From positions 62,001 through 126,000 of the forward strand of contig NZ_WFLK01000014.1 of the NCBI RefSeq assembly GCF_009208565.1: a DNA stretch of 64,000 nt. The letters are read 5' to 3'. This DNA is from Janthinobacterium aquaticum (GTDB lineage Bacteria; Pseudomonadota; Gammaproteobacteria; Burkholderiales; Burkholderiaceae_D). Positions 17,544 through 26,455 of this stretch are shown here, piece by piece. The notes under the pieces were generated by a model, which had not been told where the DNA came from, did not search any database, and worked only from the letters and a program-made list of their open reading frames with translations. Each line of letters opens with the position of its first letter. Positions within the stretch are counted from its first letter, which is position 1. Position numbers and translations under genes: made by a program.

Positions 17544-18531
17544 TACCACACTCAAGCCATTGCAGCAGCTGGGCGCCCGCATCAAGGGCTTTGGCCCGGT
17601 GCTGGGCCTGATCGCCCTGTGCATCGCAGGCACCTTGCTCAATAGCGACTTTGCCACGTTTGATAATCTGATGAACGTGCTCACGCGCACGGCCTTTATC
17701 GGCATTATCGCCGTCGGCATGACCTTTGTGATTATCTCGGGCGGCATCGACCTGTCGGTCGGCTCGATGGCCGCGCTGATTGCCGGCTGCATGATCTACT
17801 TCATGAACCAGCTGGCCATGGGCGTGGCCGGCGACCTGTCGCCGCTGACCATGGTGGTACTGGGCGTGCTGATGGCGCTGGTACTCGGCGCAGGCTTCGG
17901 CCTGGCGCATGGCTTGTTGATCAGCAAGGGCAATATCGAACCGTTTATCGTTACGCTGGGCACGCTGGGCCTGTTTCGCGCCGTGCTGACCTATCTGGCC
18001 GACGGCGGCGCGCTGACGCTCGATTCGACCCTGGCCGACCTGTACAGCCCGGTGTATTACACCAGCGTGCTCGGGGCGCCGATTCCGATCTGGATTTTCC
18101 TGATCGTGGCCGCTGCCGGCGCCGTTATCCTGAACCGCACCACCTTTGGCCGCCACGTGCAGGCGGTGGGCTCGAACGAGCAGGTGGCGCGCTACGCGGC
18201 CATCAATGTCGACCGCGTGAAGATCCTGACCTATATGCTGCTTGGCATCTGCGTGGGTATCGCCACCGTGCTGTATGTGCCGCGCCTCGGTTCGGCCACG
18301 CCGACCACCGGCCTGCTGTGGGAGCTTGAAGCGATCGCTGCCGTGGTGGTGGGTGGCACCGCGCTCAAGGGCGGCGAGGGACGCATTATCGGCACTGTGA
18401 TCGGCGCCATTCTGCTGTCGACCATCAGCAATATTCTCAATTTGACCAGCATTATCAGTGTCCATCTGAATGCAGCAGTGCAAGGCGTGGTGATTATCGC
18501 CGTCGCTTTCCTGCAGCGAGGCCGCAAATAA
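17524..18531 (+). CDS. sugar ABC transporter permease (RbsC type)
   Basis: 335 residues with about ten hydrophobic segments. Typical family stretches are visible: [28 protein letters not shown] near residue 60, [17 protein letters not shown], and the cytoplasmic loop [33 protein letters not shown] 17524 lies 10 bp after GAGGAG and inside the end of the ATPase gene; TTG 17518 is a weaker alternative. It forms the membrane channel with the ATPase at 16056 and takes ligand from the binding protein at 18592. Confidence 0.92.
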
Positions 18532-18591
18532 AAACACAGCGGCGTTCTGAAGGGCGGCCACAGGCCGTCCACAACCTTGGAGGAGAGCAAC

Positions 18592-19557
18592 ATGAAAAGC
18601 TTTATTCGCGTAGCAGGCATGGCAGTACTGGTAATGCAGGCATGGGCCATGCCGATGGCGGCGCAGGCGGCAGAAAAACTTGTGGTGGGCGTGGCCATTC
18701 CGACTGCCACCCACAGCTTTACGTCGGGCATCGTGTGGTGGGCCAACCAGGCCAAGATGGAATTGGAAAAAGCCCATCCTGGCGTCAAGATCATCGTCAA
18801 GACGGCTGCCACGGCGCCGGAGCAGGCCAACCAGCTGCAGGACATGCTGACCGTCAACAAGATCAATACGCTGGTGATTTTCCCGATCGAATCGGCTTCG
18901 CTCACGCAGCCGGTAGCGCAGGTGAAAAACAAGGGCGTGTATGTGACGGTGGTCGACCGCGGCCTGACCAATACCGAGTCGCAGGACGCCTATATTGCCG
19001 GCGACAATACGGCGTTTGGCAAGCTGCCGGCCGAATACCTGGCCAAGAGCCTCAATGGCAAGGGCAATATCGTGGTGCTGCGCGGCATGCCGACCACGCT
19101 TGACAACGAGCGCTTCGACGCCTTCAATGCGGTGATGAAAAACCACCCGGACATCAAGATTCTCGACGCCAAATACGGCAACTGGAACCGCGATGACGCC
19201 TTCAAGGTCATGCAGGATTATCTGACCCGCTTCAAGCAGATCGACGCCGTCTGGGCCGCCGATGACGATATGGCCATCGGCGTGCAGAAAGCCATCGCGC
19301 AAGCCAAGCGCACCGACATCAAGCAGGTATTTGGCGGCGCCGGCGCCAAGGGCGCGGTCAAGAAAATCATGGACGGCTCCGATCCGCAGATCGTCGCCAA
19401 CGTCTCGTATTCGCCGAAATTCATGTACGACGCCATCAAGCTGACTACCGAAGCGCGCCTGAAGGGTGAGAAACTGCCGGCCAATACCATTATTCCATCG
19501 GTGCTGATCACGCGCGAGAATGCCAAGCAGTTTTACTTTCCAAAGTCGCCGTTTTAA
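18592..19557 (+). CDS. sugar ABC transporter substrate-binding protein
   Basis: 321 residues. Signal peptide (about 1-26, MKSFIRVAGMAVLVMQAW...AAQAA), then a type 1 periplasmic-binding fold (LVVGVAIPTATHSFTSGIVWWANQAK; NTLVIFPIESASLTQPV; AADDDMAIGVQKAI). It delivers the sugar to the RbsC-type permease. The ATG at 18592 follows GGAGGAGAG; an in-frame start 15 bp earlier would add MEESN and overlap that ribosome site. Placed 60 bp after the permease. The exact ligand cannot be read from sequence. Confidence 0.92.
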   Translation: MKSFIRVAGMAVLVMQAWAMPMAAQAAEKLVVGVAIPTATHSFTSGIVWWANQAKMELEKAHPGVKIIVKTAATAPEQANQLQDMLTVNKINTLVIFPIESASLTQPVAQVKNKGVYVTVVDRGLTNTESQDAYIAGDNTAFGKLPAEYLAKSLNGKGNIVVLRGMPTTLDNERFDAFNAVMKNHPDIKILDAKYGNWNRDDAFKVMQDYLTRFKQIDAVWAADDDMAIGVQKAIAQAKRTDIKQVFGGAGAKGAVKKIMDGSDPQIVANVSYSPKFMYDAIKLTTEARLKGEKLPANTIIPSVLITRENAKQFYFPKSPF

Positions 19558-19652
19558 ACTCCGTGGTCAGCGTAATCCGGCAACACCATTGATGCCAACC
19601 ATGTTGTCGGATTACGCGGGGCTGTACCCCGCTAATCCGACCTACGGAGTTG
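19558..19652. repeat. REP element, copy 1
   Basis: Two facing hairpins between the binding-protein gene and the isomerase gene. The right half contains TTGTCGGATTACGCGG and CCGCTAATCCGACCTAC; the left half is a diverged version (GTCAGCGTAATCCGGCAAC). The outer ends AACTCCGT and ACGGAGTT also pair. Same family as the copies at 26003 and 29566. Inside an operon it may lower expression of the downstream genes relative to the binding protein. Confidence 0.8.
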
Positions 19653-19678
19653 ACCGGCTTTATTAACAGGAAATACCC

Positions 19679-20731
19679 ATGAAAACCATCCAGGGCCCTG
19701 CCATTTTCCTCGCCCAGTTCCTGGGCGAAGAACCACCGTTCGATTCGCTCGAACACCTGGCGCAATGGGCTGCCGGGCTCGGCTACAAGGGCCTGCAGCT
19801 GCCGACCGCGCCGCGCCTGTTCGATCTCGAGCAGGCTGCGGCCAGCCAGCAGTACTGCGACGATGTGCAGGCCCTGCTGGCACAGCATGGCCTGCAGGTG
19901 ACGGAGCTGTCGACCCATTTGCAAGGGCAGCTGATTGCCGTGCATCCGGCTTACAACGAGCTGTTTGACGGTTTTGCACCCGAGCAGGTCAGGGGCGATC
20001 CGGCTGCGCGCACGGCCTGGGCCACGCAGCAGTTGCTGTGGGCGGCGAAGGCTTCGCAGCGCCTGGGCTTGAAGGCGCATGTAACGTTTTCCGGCGCGCT
20101 GGCCTGGCCGTATGTGTATCCGTGGCCGCAGCGCCCGAAAGGGCTGGTGGAAACTGCTTTTGCCGAACTGGGCAGGCGCTGGCTGCCGATCCTCGACGCC
20201 TTTGACGAAGCCGGCGTGGACCTGTGCTATGAGCTTCATCCGGGCGAGGACCTGCATGACGGCGTGACGTTTGAGCGCTTCCTCGATGCGGTGAGCCAGC
20301 ACCCGCGTGCGTCGATCCTGTACGACCCCAGCCACTTCGTGCTGCAGCAGCTCGATTACCTGGCTTTTATCGATATTTATCATGAGCGCATCAAGGCGTT
20401 TCACGTCAAGGATGCCGAGTTCCGCCCCGACGGACGCCAGGGCGTGTATGGCGGCTACGGCGACTGGCAGGACCGGGCCGGGCGCTTCCGCTCGCTCGGC
20501 GACGGCCAGGTCGACTTCAAGGCGATTTTTTCCAAGATGGCGCAATATGATTTTCCGGGCTGGGCCGTGCTGGAATGGGAGTGCTGCCTGAAGCACCCCG
20601 AAGACGGCGCCGCCGAAGGCGCGCGCTTTATCCGCGAGCATATTATCCGCGTGGCCGAACGGGCGTTTGACGACTTTGCCGACAGCGCCGTGGACCAGCA
20701 GCAGATCAACCATTTGCTGGGCTTGAAATAA
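19679..20731 (+). CDS. sugar phosphate isomerase/epimerase family protein (xylose isomerase-like TIM barrel)
   Basis: 350 residues. AP-endonuclease-2-type TIM barrel: CYELHPGEDLHDG (metal-binding Glu/His), LYDPSHFVLQQLDY, FHVKDAEFRPDGRQGVYGGYG and a late WAVLEWECC glutamate. These are the metal ligands of inosose/3-keto-sugar isomerases and dehydratases. AGGAAATACCC precedes the ATG. The next gene is a Gfo/Idh/MocA dehydrogenase, a common pairing in oxidation and isomerisation of inositols or 3-keto-glycosides. The substrate is presumably the one imported by the upstream transporter. Confidence 0.87.
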   Translation: MKTIQGPAIFLAQFLGEEPPFDSLEHLAQWAAGLGYKGLQLPTAPRLFDLEQAAASQQYCDDVQALLAQHGLQVTELSTHLQGQLIAVHPAYNELFDGFAPEQVRGDPAARTAWATQQLLWAAKASQRLGLKAHVTFSGALAWPYVYPWPQRPKGLVETAFAELGRRWLPILDAFDEAGVDLCYELHPGEDLHDGVTFERFLDAVSQHPRASILYDPSHFVLQQLDYLAFIDIYHERIKAFHVKDAEFRPDGRQGVYGGYGDWQDRAGRFRSLGDGQVDFKAIFSKMAQYDFPGWAVLEWECCLKHPEDGAAEGARFIREHIIRVAERAFDDFADSAVDQQQINHLLGLK

Positions 20732-20740
20732 GGAGGCAGC

Positions 20741-21901
20741 ATGCAGCGACGAATCCGGCTGGGCATGGTAGGCGGCGGGCAGGGCGCATTTATCGGCGCC
20801 GTGCACCGCATTGCCGCGCGCATCGACGACCAGTACGAACTGGTGGCCGGTGCGCTGTCATCGAACCCCGAGCGGGCGCAAAGCAGCGGCGCCGCGCTGC
20901 ACCTGGCGCCGGAGCGCAGCTACAGCGACTACCGCGAAATGGCACGCGCGGAAAGCCAGCGCCCGGACGGCATCGAGGCGGTGGCTATCGTCACGCCCAA
21001 TTACCTGCATGCACCGGTGGCCACCGCCTTTATGGAAGCGGGCATCCATGTGATCTGCGACAAGCCGCTGGCCATTTCGCTGGCCGAAGGCCGGCAACTG
21101 GCGGCCCTGGCAAAACAGAAAAACCTGCTGTTTGCGCTGACTCACACCTATAGCGGCTATCCGCTGTTGCGTCACGCGCGCGCGATGGTGGAGGCGGGCG
21201 AGATCGGCGAGTTGCGCCTGGTGCAGGTCGAGTATTCGCAGGACTGGCTGGCCGAGGCGATTGCCGCTGGCGGCATGAGCGAAGGCAACTGGCATAACGA
21301 TCCGCAGAAGGCCGGTCCCGGCGGCGTGCTGCTTGACGTGGGCGTGCATGCTTATCACCTGGCGCAGTTTGTCAGCGGCCAGACGCCGCAGCAGTTGCTG
21401 GCCGAACTGTCGACCTTTGTACCGAATCGCACGCTGGACGACCATGTGCAGGTGATGCTGCGCTATGCCAATGGCGCCAAGGGCACTTTGTGGGCCAGCC
21501 AGGTGGCGACCGGTTGTGAAAACACGGTGCGCCTGCGCCTGTTCGGCAGCAAGGCCCAGCTCGACTTTGACCAGGAACAGCCCAACGAGCTGTGGTTCAC
21601 GCCGCAGGGCGGCAACCGCCAGCGGCTGCGCCCGGGCCGCGTCGACAGCCGCGCCGCCGCGCACGCCACACGGGTGCCGGCCGGCCACCCGGAAGGCTAC
21701 CTCGAAGCGTTTGCCCAGCTCTATCTCGATGCGGCGATTGCCATTCGCGCGCTGCAGGCGGGGCAACCGGTGCCGCCCGAGGCAAGCTGGCTGCCGACGG
21801 TCGAGGCCGGTGTCGATGGACTGGCGTTTGCCGAAGCCGTGCTGCGCAGCCATGCGAGCGGCGCGCAGTGGACCACGGTGGAAGGCGCACAGGCAGGCTG
21901 A
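20741..21901 (+). CDS. Gfo/Idh/MocA-family oxidoreductase
   Basis: 386 residues. Rossmann dinucleotide site LGMVGGGQGAFIG at the N-terminus, the family CDKPLA motif (about residues 106-111, with Lys as catalytic/cofactor residue), and a C-terminal beta-sheet domain with GPGGVLLDVGVHAYHLAQF carrying the catalytic D-x-x-x-H pair. It oxidises or reduces a sugar hydroxyl with NAD(P). AAGGAGGCAGC lies before the ATG, 9 bp after the isomerase stop, so the two are cotranslated. Together with the isomerase it suggests a 3-keto-sugar or inositol-type pathway (inference). Confidence 0.9.
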   Translation: MQRRIRLGMVGGGQGAFIGAVHRIAARIDDQYELVAGALSSNPERAQSSGAALHLAPERSYSDYREMARAESQRPDGIEAVAIVTPNYLHAPVATAFMEAGIHVICDKPLAISLAEGRQLAALAKQKNLLFALTHTYSGYPLLRHARAMVEAGEIGELRLVQVEYSQDWLAEAIAAGGMSEGNWHNDPQKAGPGGVLLDVGVHAYHLAQFVSGQTPQQLLAELSTFVPNRTLDDHVQVMLRYANGAKGTLWASQVATGCENTVRLRLFGSKAQLDFDQEQPNELWFTPQGGNRQRLRPGRVDSRAAAHATRVPAGHPEGYLEAFAQLYLDAAIAIRALQAGQPVPPEASWLPTVEAGVDGLAFAEAVLRSHASGAQWTTVEGAQAG

Positions 21902-21918
21902 TTTGCTACACTGGCCGC

Positions 21919-22218
21919 ATGAGCGCGCCTTCTTCCACTTTCACCATTACCATCGTGCCGCAGGGCTGGCAGTTTGCTGCCGGCCCCGGCGTTACCTTGC
22001 TGGCCGCCGCCGAGCTGGCCGGTATCCGCCTGCTCAGCTCGTGCCGCAACGGCACCTGCCGCACCTGCCTGTGCCATATGCCGCAGGGAAAGGTGCGCTA
22101 TACGGTCGAGTGGCCCGGCGTCAGCCCCGACGAGCGGCAGGGCGGCTATATCCTGCCCTGCGTGGCGGTAGCCGAATCAGATGTCACGTTGCAGGCGCGC
22201 GCAGTACGGCGCACCTGA
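21919..22218 (+). CDS. small 2Fe-2S ferredoxin (plant type)
   Basis: 99 residues. The cluster motif C-x4-C-x2-C is visible as CRNGTCRTC (about residues 40-48) with the fourth cysteine in ILPC near residue 80, giving a [2Fe-2S] centre. It is an electron carrier without a fused reductase. It starts 17 bp after the dehydrogenase stop and is likely cotranscribed; no partner oxygenase is in this operon. There is little ribosome-site consensus before the ATG, and a longer open frame back into the preceding gene is only a frame overlap. Confidence 0.85.
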   Translation: MSAPSSTFTITIVPQGWQFAAGPGVTLLAAAELAGIRLLSSCRNGTCRTCLCHMPQGKVRYTVEWPGVSPDERQGGYILPCVAVAESDVTLQARAVRRT

Positions 22219-22221
22219 CGC

Positions 22222-23139
22222 TCAGGCGGCCGTGCGCCGGTACTGGCCCGGCCCCATTCCAAAGCTGCGCTTGAAGACGCGATTGAATGCCGCCTCCGAC
22301 TGGTAGCCGGCCAGTTCGCCAATCACGGCCACCGGACGATGGTCGTGGCGCAGCCACTGCGCCGCCTGCGCCATGCGCAGCTGCTGCAGCAAGGCGGCAG
22401 GCGTGGTGCCGGCCACCTGGCGAAATACGCGTGCAAAAGTGGCACGCGACATATGGCACAGCTCCGCCAGGCGCGGCAGATCCCAGTTTTCTCCCGGCTG
22501 CGCCAGCATGGCCTGCAGCGCGGCCTGCAGACGCCGCTCGGCCAGTGCCGCAAACAGGCCCGGCAACTGCACAGACTGCGCCAGCCAGGCGCGCATCAGC
22601 ATGGCAAACAGGGCGGACGACAATTGCGCCAGCACCGTGGCGGCGCCCGGCTGGGCCTGCTCGGCTTCCTGCTGCAGCAAGTCCATCAAGGCGCGCAGGC
22701 TGGCCAGATGCGGCTGGCCCTGCGTGCGTACCAGCAAACAGGGCGGCAGGCTGGCCAGCAGCGCCTGCGACATGCCTGGCTCCCAGGTGAACTGCCCGCA
22801 CAGGATATCGGTGGCCGGGCCGGCGCCATCATTGCTGACTTTGCGCAGCAGCGTTGCCGATGGCACGTCATAGAGGGGCGCGGCGGCAGCGTCGCGATGC
22901 TCCAGGTGCAGGGTATGAGCACTGCCGTGCGGGAACACCACGATATCGCCCGCTTGCAAGGCCAGTTCATCGCTGCCCGGCATGGCCAGGCGGGCCTGTC
23001 CCTGCAAGATCAGATGGTAGGGAGCAATACCTGCCTCCACGGCTTGCTGCTGCAGCAGAAACGGGGCGCCAAAGTGGCAGTGCACATCGAGTGCGGTGCG
23101 CATCGGATACAAGGCAAGCAGGCGGCTGAGACTATCCAT
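22222..23139 (-). CDS. AraC-family regulator with cupin sensor
   Basis: 305 residues. The N-terminal cupin (HCHFGAPFLLQQ, LILQGQARLAMPGSDELALQAGDIVVFPHGSAH) is the AraC-binding-like sensor of the cupin_6 kind. The C-terminal pair of HTHs is clear (LPRLAELCHMSRATFARVFRQVAGTTPAALLQQLRM and VIGELAGYQSEAAFNRVFKRSFGMGPGQYRR). ATG 23139 is preferred over the upstream TTG at 23166. It is divergent from the AhpD-like gene at 23268, and in this regulator group the neighbour encoding an oxidoreductase or peroxidase-like protein is usually the target. Confidence 0.9.
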   Translation of the reverse strand: MDSLSRLLALYPMRTALDVHCHFGAPFLLQQQAVEAGIAPYHLILQGQARLAMPGSDELALQAGDIVVFPHGSAHTLHLEHRDAAAAPLYDVPSATLLRKVSNDGAGPATDILCGQFTWEPGMSQALLASLPPCLLVRTQGQPHLASLRALMDLLQQEAEQAQPGAATVLAQLSSALFAMLMRAWLAQSVQLPGLFAALAERRLQAALQAMLAQPGENWDLPRLAELCHMSRATFARVFRQVAGTTPAALLQQLRMAQAAQWLRHDHRPVAVIGELAGYQSEAAFNRVFKRSFGMGPGQYRRTAA

Positions 23140-23267
23140 GACTATTTTTTTGAGACGAAAAAGCAAATTTTAGCTCAATTTCAGCATTAAAAAATGCAGA
23201 GTGGCTGCGTACACTGTGTCCATGCCTGCAGCGTGCAGCGCACTCAACCACTTTGAAAGGATTTATC

Positions 23268-23810
23268 ATGGCCCGCCTTTTCCAACAAGCTGTTACCGAA
23301 GCCACCGGCAAAACCGAACAACTGTTTGGCGCCATCAAGGCTGCCATCGGCAAGGTGCCCAATGCCTACGCCGATATCGGCAGCAACAGTCCGCTGGCGC
23401 TCGAAGCGATGCTGGGCCTTGATGCTGCGTTGCGTAAAAGCAGCCTGGCGGCGCGTGACCTGGAAACCATCCGCCTGGCCGTCAGCGAAGCGTCGGGCTG
23501 TGATTATTGCCTGGCTGCCCATACCCTGATGGCCAGCAAGCAAGGCATCGACAAGGCAGCAAGCGTGGCGCTGCGCCGTGGCGAGCCCAGCGGCGACAGC
23601 CAGCTCGATGCGCTGGCGGCCTTTGCCCGCCATCTGGTGACTTCGCGCGGCACCACCGAGCCGGAAACGGTGGCGGCCGTCAAGGCAGCCGGCTACAGCG
23701 ACGCGCAAATCGTCGACGCACTGCTGGCCATTACGGCCATCACCTTTACCAATCTGTTTAACCGCGTCAACGACACGGTGGTGGACTTCCCGGCCGCACC
23801 AGCCCTTTAA
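23268..23810 (+). CDS. AhpD/carboxymuconolactone decarboxylase-family protein
   Basis: 180 residues, all-helical AhpD-like. The redox/proton-relay motif C-x2-C-x3-H is visible as CDYCLAAH around residue 80, preceded by ETIRLAVSEASG. Such proteins act as alkylhydroperoxidase-type thiol enzymes. ATG 23268 follows GAAAGG. It is divergent from the cupin-AraC regulator, its probable controller. The last four bases overlap the stop of the convergent small gene at 23807. Confidence 0.88.
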   Translation: MARLFQQAVTEATGKTEQLFGAIKAAIGKVPNAYADIGSNSPLALEAMLGLDAALRKSSLAARDLETIRLAVSEASGCDYCLAAHTLMASKQGIDKAASVALRRGEPSGDSQLDALAAFARHLVTSRGTTEPETVAAVKAAGYSDAQIVDALLAITAITFTNLFNRVNDTVVDFPAAPAL

Positions 23811-24112
23811 GGCTTGTTCTGCAAGCGCTGCAGCAGCGCCTCCACGCTGTCGCCGACCGGCAAGCCGTGGCGGCGCAGCAGCTGGACATGCAGTACCAGG
23901 TTTTCCAGCACCAGCTTGGCGGCCACGGCCAGCAGCGCCAGATTGCGGTCTTCGGGCGTAAAGCTGGCCATGGCGTCAGCCATTTCGCACAGATGATTGG
24001 CAATCAGGCCGCGCAGTTCCTGTTCGTCAAAGGGCAGGTCGGCAAAGTCGATCGGGTCGGCCGCTTCGACTTCCTGCATCAGCACGGCCAGTTGTTCGGG
24101 GGTAATCGTCAT
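23807..24112 (-). CDS. small conserved-looking helical protein
   Basis: 101 residues (MTITPEQLAVLMQEVEAADP...), acidic and predicted helical, with no recognised domain. GGGAGG before the ATG strongly supports translation. It lies 16 bp downstream of the TetR gene on the same strand and may be cotranscribed with it. Confidence 0.65.
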   Translation of the reverse strand: MTITPEQLAVLMQEVEAADPIDFADLPFDEQELRGLIANHLCEMADAMASFTPEDRNLALLAVAAKLVLENLVLHVQLLRRHGLPVGDSVEALLQRLQNKP

Positions 24113-24128
24113 GCGCCTCCCTATGGAT

Positions 24129-24752
24129 TCATGCAGCTGGTTTCTCGGCGCTGTAGTAGCACAGGAACATGTCGACGGCCAGGTCGATCACTTCACGCTG
24201 GCGTGCCGGGCTGAGCAAGGGTTCGCCCATCGTAATTTGCGGCCAGAAGGCAAAAGTTTTCAGTGGCGCCATCAGCATATGGGCCGCTTCGAGCAGATCG
24301 ACCGGCTTGATGCGCTTATCCTGCTGCGCGGCCCGCATCCAGATATTGAGGCCGCTTTCCTTCTCGTTCATTTGCGCGACCATGGTCTGTGCGCGCGCCG
24401 GCGAATGGATGGTTTCGCCAAACACCACGCGCGCCAGGTCGATAAAGGTGGCGTCGCACAGCAGCACCATTTTCTGTTCGACCAGCGCCATCACCTGTGG
24501 GCGCAACGGCTGGTCGGCTTCATACGGCACGGGCGGCTGGGCCACACTGCCGGCCCACAGCCGCTGCAGGATCTCGGCAAACAGCTCATCCTTGCTGGGG
24601 AAATGGTTGTAGACGGTGCGCTTGGAAACGGCGGCCGTGGCGGCAATCTTGTCCATGCTGGTGGCATCAAAACCATGTTCGCGGAACTCGGCGATGGCGG
24701 CATCGACGATGGCTACGCGCTTGCGGTCGGTCAAGCGTTGCGGTAAGGCCAT
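24129..24752 (-). CDS. TetR/AcrR-family repressor
   Basis: 207 residues. N-terminal HTH: RVAIVDAAIAEFREHGFDATSMDKIAATAAVSKRTVYNHFPSKDELF, followed by a helical ligand-binding domain with the TetR_C AefR-like pattern. GGAGAT precedes the ATG. It is divergent from the metallo-hydrolase gene, with a symmetric site at 24818-24833 in the gap, which makes it the likely repressor of that gene. Confidence 0.92.
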   Translation of the reverse strand: MALPQRLTDRKRVAIVDAAIAEFREHGFDATSMDKIAATAAVSKRTVYNHFPSKDELFAEILQRLWAGSVAQPPVPYEADQPLRPQVMALVEQKMVLLCDATFIDLARVVFGETIHSPARAQTMVAQMNEKESGLNIWMRAAQQDKRIKPVDLLEAAHMLMAPLKTFAFWPQITMGEPLLSPARQREVIDLAVDMFLCYYSAEKPAA

Positions 24753-24800
24753 GGCTGCAAATCTCCTTTGAAAACAATATTTTACACCTGTTGGTTTACT

Positions 24801-24833
24801 TTGCTTTCAACTAGAACTACACTGGATAGTGTA
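24801..24833 (+). promoter_or_regulatory. TetR operator overlapping a promoter
   Basis: TACACT-GGAT-AGTGTA (24818-24833), a perfect 6-bp inverted repeat with 4-bp spacer. A plausible promoter for the metallo-hydrolase reads TTGCTT (24801-24806), an 18-bp spacer and GATAGT (24825-24830), so bound repressor would cover the -10. Confidence 0.6.
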
Positions 24834-24866
24834 AATTTTCCTTGTGTTCTATCACTGCGGCCGCAT

Positions 24867-25979
24867 ATGACCTTGCATACCATTTTGTTCCTGGGAGTTC
24901 TGATGACCATGAGTTCTTGCACCTTGCGCGCCGAGCCTGCTGCGCCGGCCGAGCCAGCCGCCGGCACCACCGCTGCGCTGCGCGCGGACGGCAAGTTCCG
25001 CAATCCGGTACCGATGTACCAGCGAGACACCGGGGAAAGCCTGCGGCTGATGTGGGCATTTTTCTTCAAAAAACCAGCTGGTACGGTGCCGGGCAAGGCC
25101 GTGCCGGTGCATGCGCTGACGCGCGCACAGTTGCTGGCAGCGCCCGACGAGACGCTGTTCCGGCTCGGCCATTCGACGCTGCTGATCAAATTGAACGGCG
25201 AGTTTTTCCTGACCGATCCGGTGTTTTCCGAGCGTGCCTCGCCGGTGCAGTGGGCTGGTCCGAAGCGTTTCCACCAGCCGCCGATCAGCATTGAAGAACT
25301 GCCGCCGATCAAGGCGGTGATCCTGTCGCATGACCATTACGATCATCTCGACCATGCTGCCGTGCTGGCGCTGGCTGGCAAGACCGAGCACTTTGTCACG
25401 CCGCTGGGCGTGGGCGATACCCTGATCGAATGGGGCGTACCGGCGGCCAAGGTACGCCAGTTCGACTGGTGGCAGGGCACGCAAATTGGCGGCGTGCAAC
25501 TGGTGGCCACGCCGTCGCAGCATTTCTCGGGCCGCGGCCTGTTCGATGGCAACCGCACGCTATGGGCTTCATGGGTGATCATGACGCCGCAGCTACGCGT
25601 GTTTTTCAGCGGCGACACCGGTTATTTCGACGGTTTCAAGCGCATAGGCGAACAATACGGCCCGTTTGACGTGACCATGCTGGAAACCGGCGCCTACGAC
25701 AAGCTATGGCCCGATGTGCATATGCAGCCCGAGCAAACCCTGCAGGCGCATCTGGACTTGCGCGGCAAGTGGCTGATGCCGGTGCATAACGGCACGTTCG
25801 ACCTGGGCCTGCATGTCTGGCATGAGCCGTTTGACCGTATCAGCAGGCTGGCGGCAAAGCAGGGGGTGCCGCTGGCCACGCCGGAGATGGGCGAGGCGCT
25901 CAATCTGAAGCAGCCCGAGCCGGGCCGCAAATGGTGGCTCGATGTGCTGGCCGAAGAGATGGCGGCATCGGCCGATTGA
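24867..25979 (+). CDS. MBL-fold metallo-hydrolase (UlaG / NAPE-PLD-like), probable lipoprotein
   Basis: 370 residues. Zinc-binding HDHYDH motif in VILSHDHYDHLDH (about residues 155-160), further ligands in SQHFSGRG, FSGDTGYFDGF and MPVHNGTFDLG. The W-x-S-WVI strand and overall pattern resemble the L-ascorbate-6-phosphate lactonase/NAPE-hydrolysing phospholipase D group. The N-terminus (HTILFLGVLMTMSSC) looks like a short lipoprotein signal. ATG 24867 keeps it; ATG 24903 has a better GGGAG site but would remove it. It is likely repressed by the divergent TetR protein. Substrate unknown. Confidence 0.85.
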   Translation: MTLHTILFLGVLMTMSSCTLRAEPAAPAEPAAGTTAALRADGKFRNPVPMYQRDTGESLRLMWAFFFKKPAGTVPGKAVPVHALTRAQLLAAPDETLFRLGHSTLLIKLNGEFFLTDPVFSERASPVQWAGPKRFHQPPISIEELPPIKAVILSHDHYDHLDHAAVLALAGKTEHFVTPLGVGDTLIEWGVPAAKVRQFDWWQGTQIGGVQLVATPSQHFSGRGLFDGNRTLWASWVIMTPQLRVFFSGDTGYFDGFKRIGEQYGPFDVTMLETGAYDKLWPDVHMQPEQTLQAHLDLRGKWLMPVHNGTFDLGLHVWHEPFDRISRLAAKQGVPLATPEMGEALNLKQPEPGRKWWLDVLAEEMAASAD

Positions 25980-26002
25980 CCCCTGCATTTGGCCTGTATC
26001 AC

Positions 26003-26083
26003 GTAGGTCGGATTAGCCGGAACGGCGTAATCCGACGATATCACCTGCCAATTGTCGGATTACGCTACGCTAATCCGACCTAC
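26003..26083. repeat. REP element, copy 2
   Basis: Bipartite element with near-identical outer arms GTAGGTCGGATTAG (26003-26016) and CTAATCCGACCTAC (26070-26083). Inner arms are CGTAATCCGAC and GTCGGATTACG. It lies between the metallo-hydrolase stop and the convergent coiled-coil gene, where it can stop both transcripts. Confidence 0.88.
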
Positions 26084-26110
26084 CGTCCCCTTGACTTAGC
26101 GGCATTACGG

Positions 26111-26455
26111 TCAGGCGGTGGTATTGATCACTCGTCCGATCGATTGGCCATAAGCGTTGATCTGGGGCTGTAACTGGCGTTCGGGGTTAAAGCCGAATTG
26201 CTGCGGCACTGCCAGCTTGATGGCCTGGTCCACCTGTGGCGCCTTGATCGGCGTTTGCGAGGCCGCCTGCGCCTGCTGGGTACTGCGCTCGGTCTGGCTC
26301 AGCTGTTCCTTTTCCTTGACCAACTGCTGGCGGCTCTGCGCCAGCTGTTCGCTGTCGCGCTGTACCTGGTTCTGGCCTTGCTCGACCCGTCGTTGCGCCG
26401 AGGCCAGCGATGCTTGCAGGGTATTAAGGGACGTTAGCGTGACCACTTTATTCAC
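26111..26455 (-). CDS. small Gln-rich coiled-coil protein
   Basis: About 114 residues, starting VTLTSLNTLQASLASAQRRVEQGQNQVQRD. Residues 10-65 have a heptad pattern rich in Gln/Glu/Ala without Pro, so a coiled coil; the C-terminus is unstructured-looking. Start is uncertain: GTG 26455 overlaps the AAGGTGA ribosome site, while GTG 26446 is 5 bp after it and fits better. No function is recognised and neighbours give no clue. Confidence 0.6.
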   Translation of the reverse strand: MNKVVTLTSLNTLQASLASAQRRVEQGQNQVQRDSEQLAQSRQQLVKEKEQLSQTERSTQQAQAASQTPIKAPQVDQAIKLAVPQQFGFNPERQLQPQINAYGQSIGRVINTTA

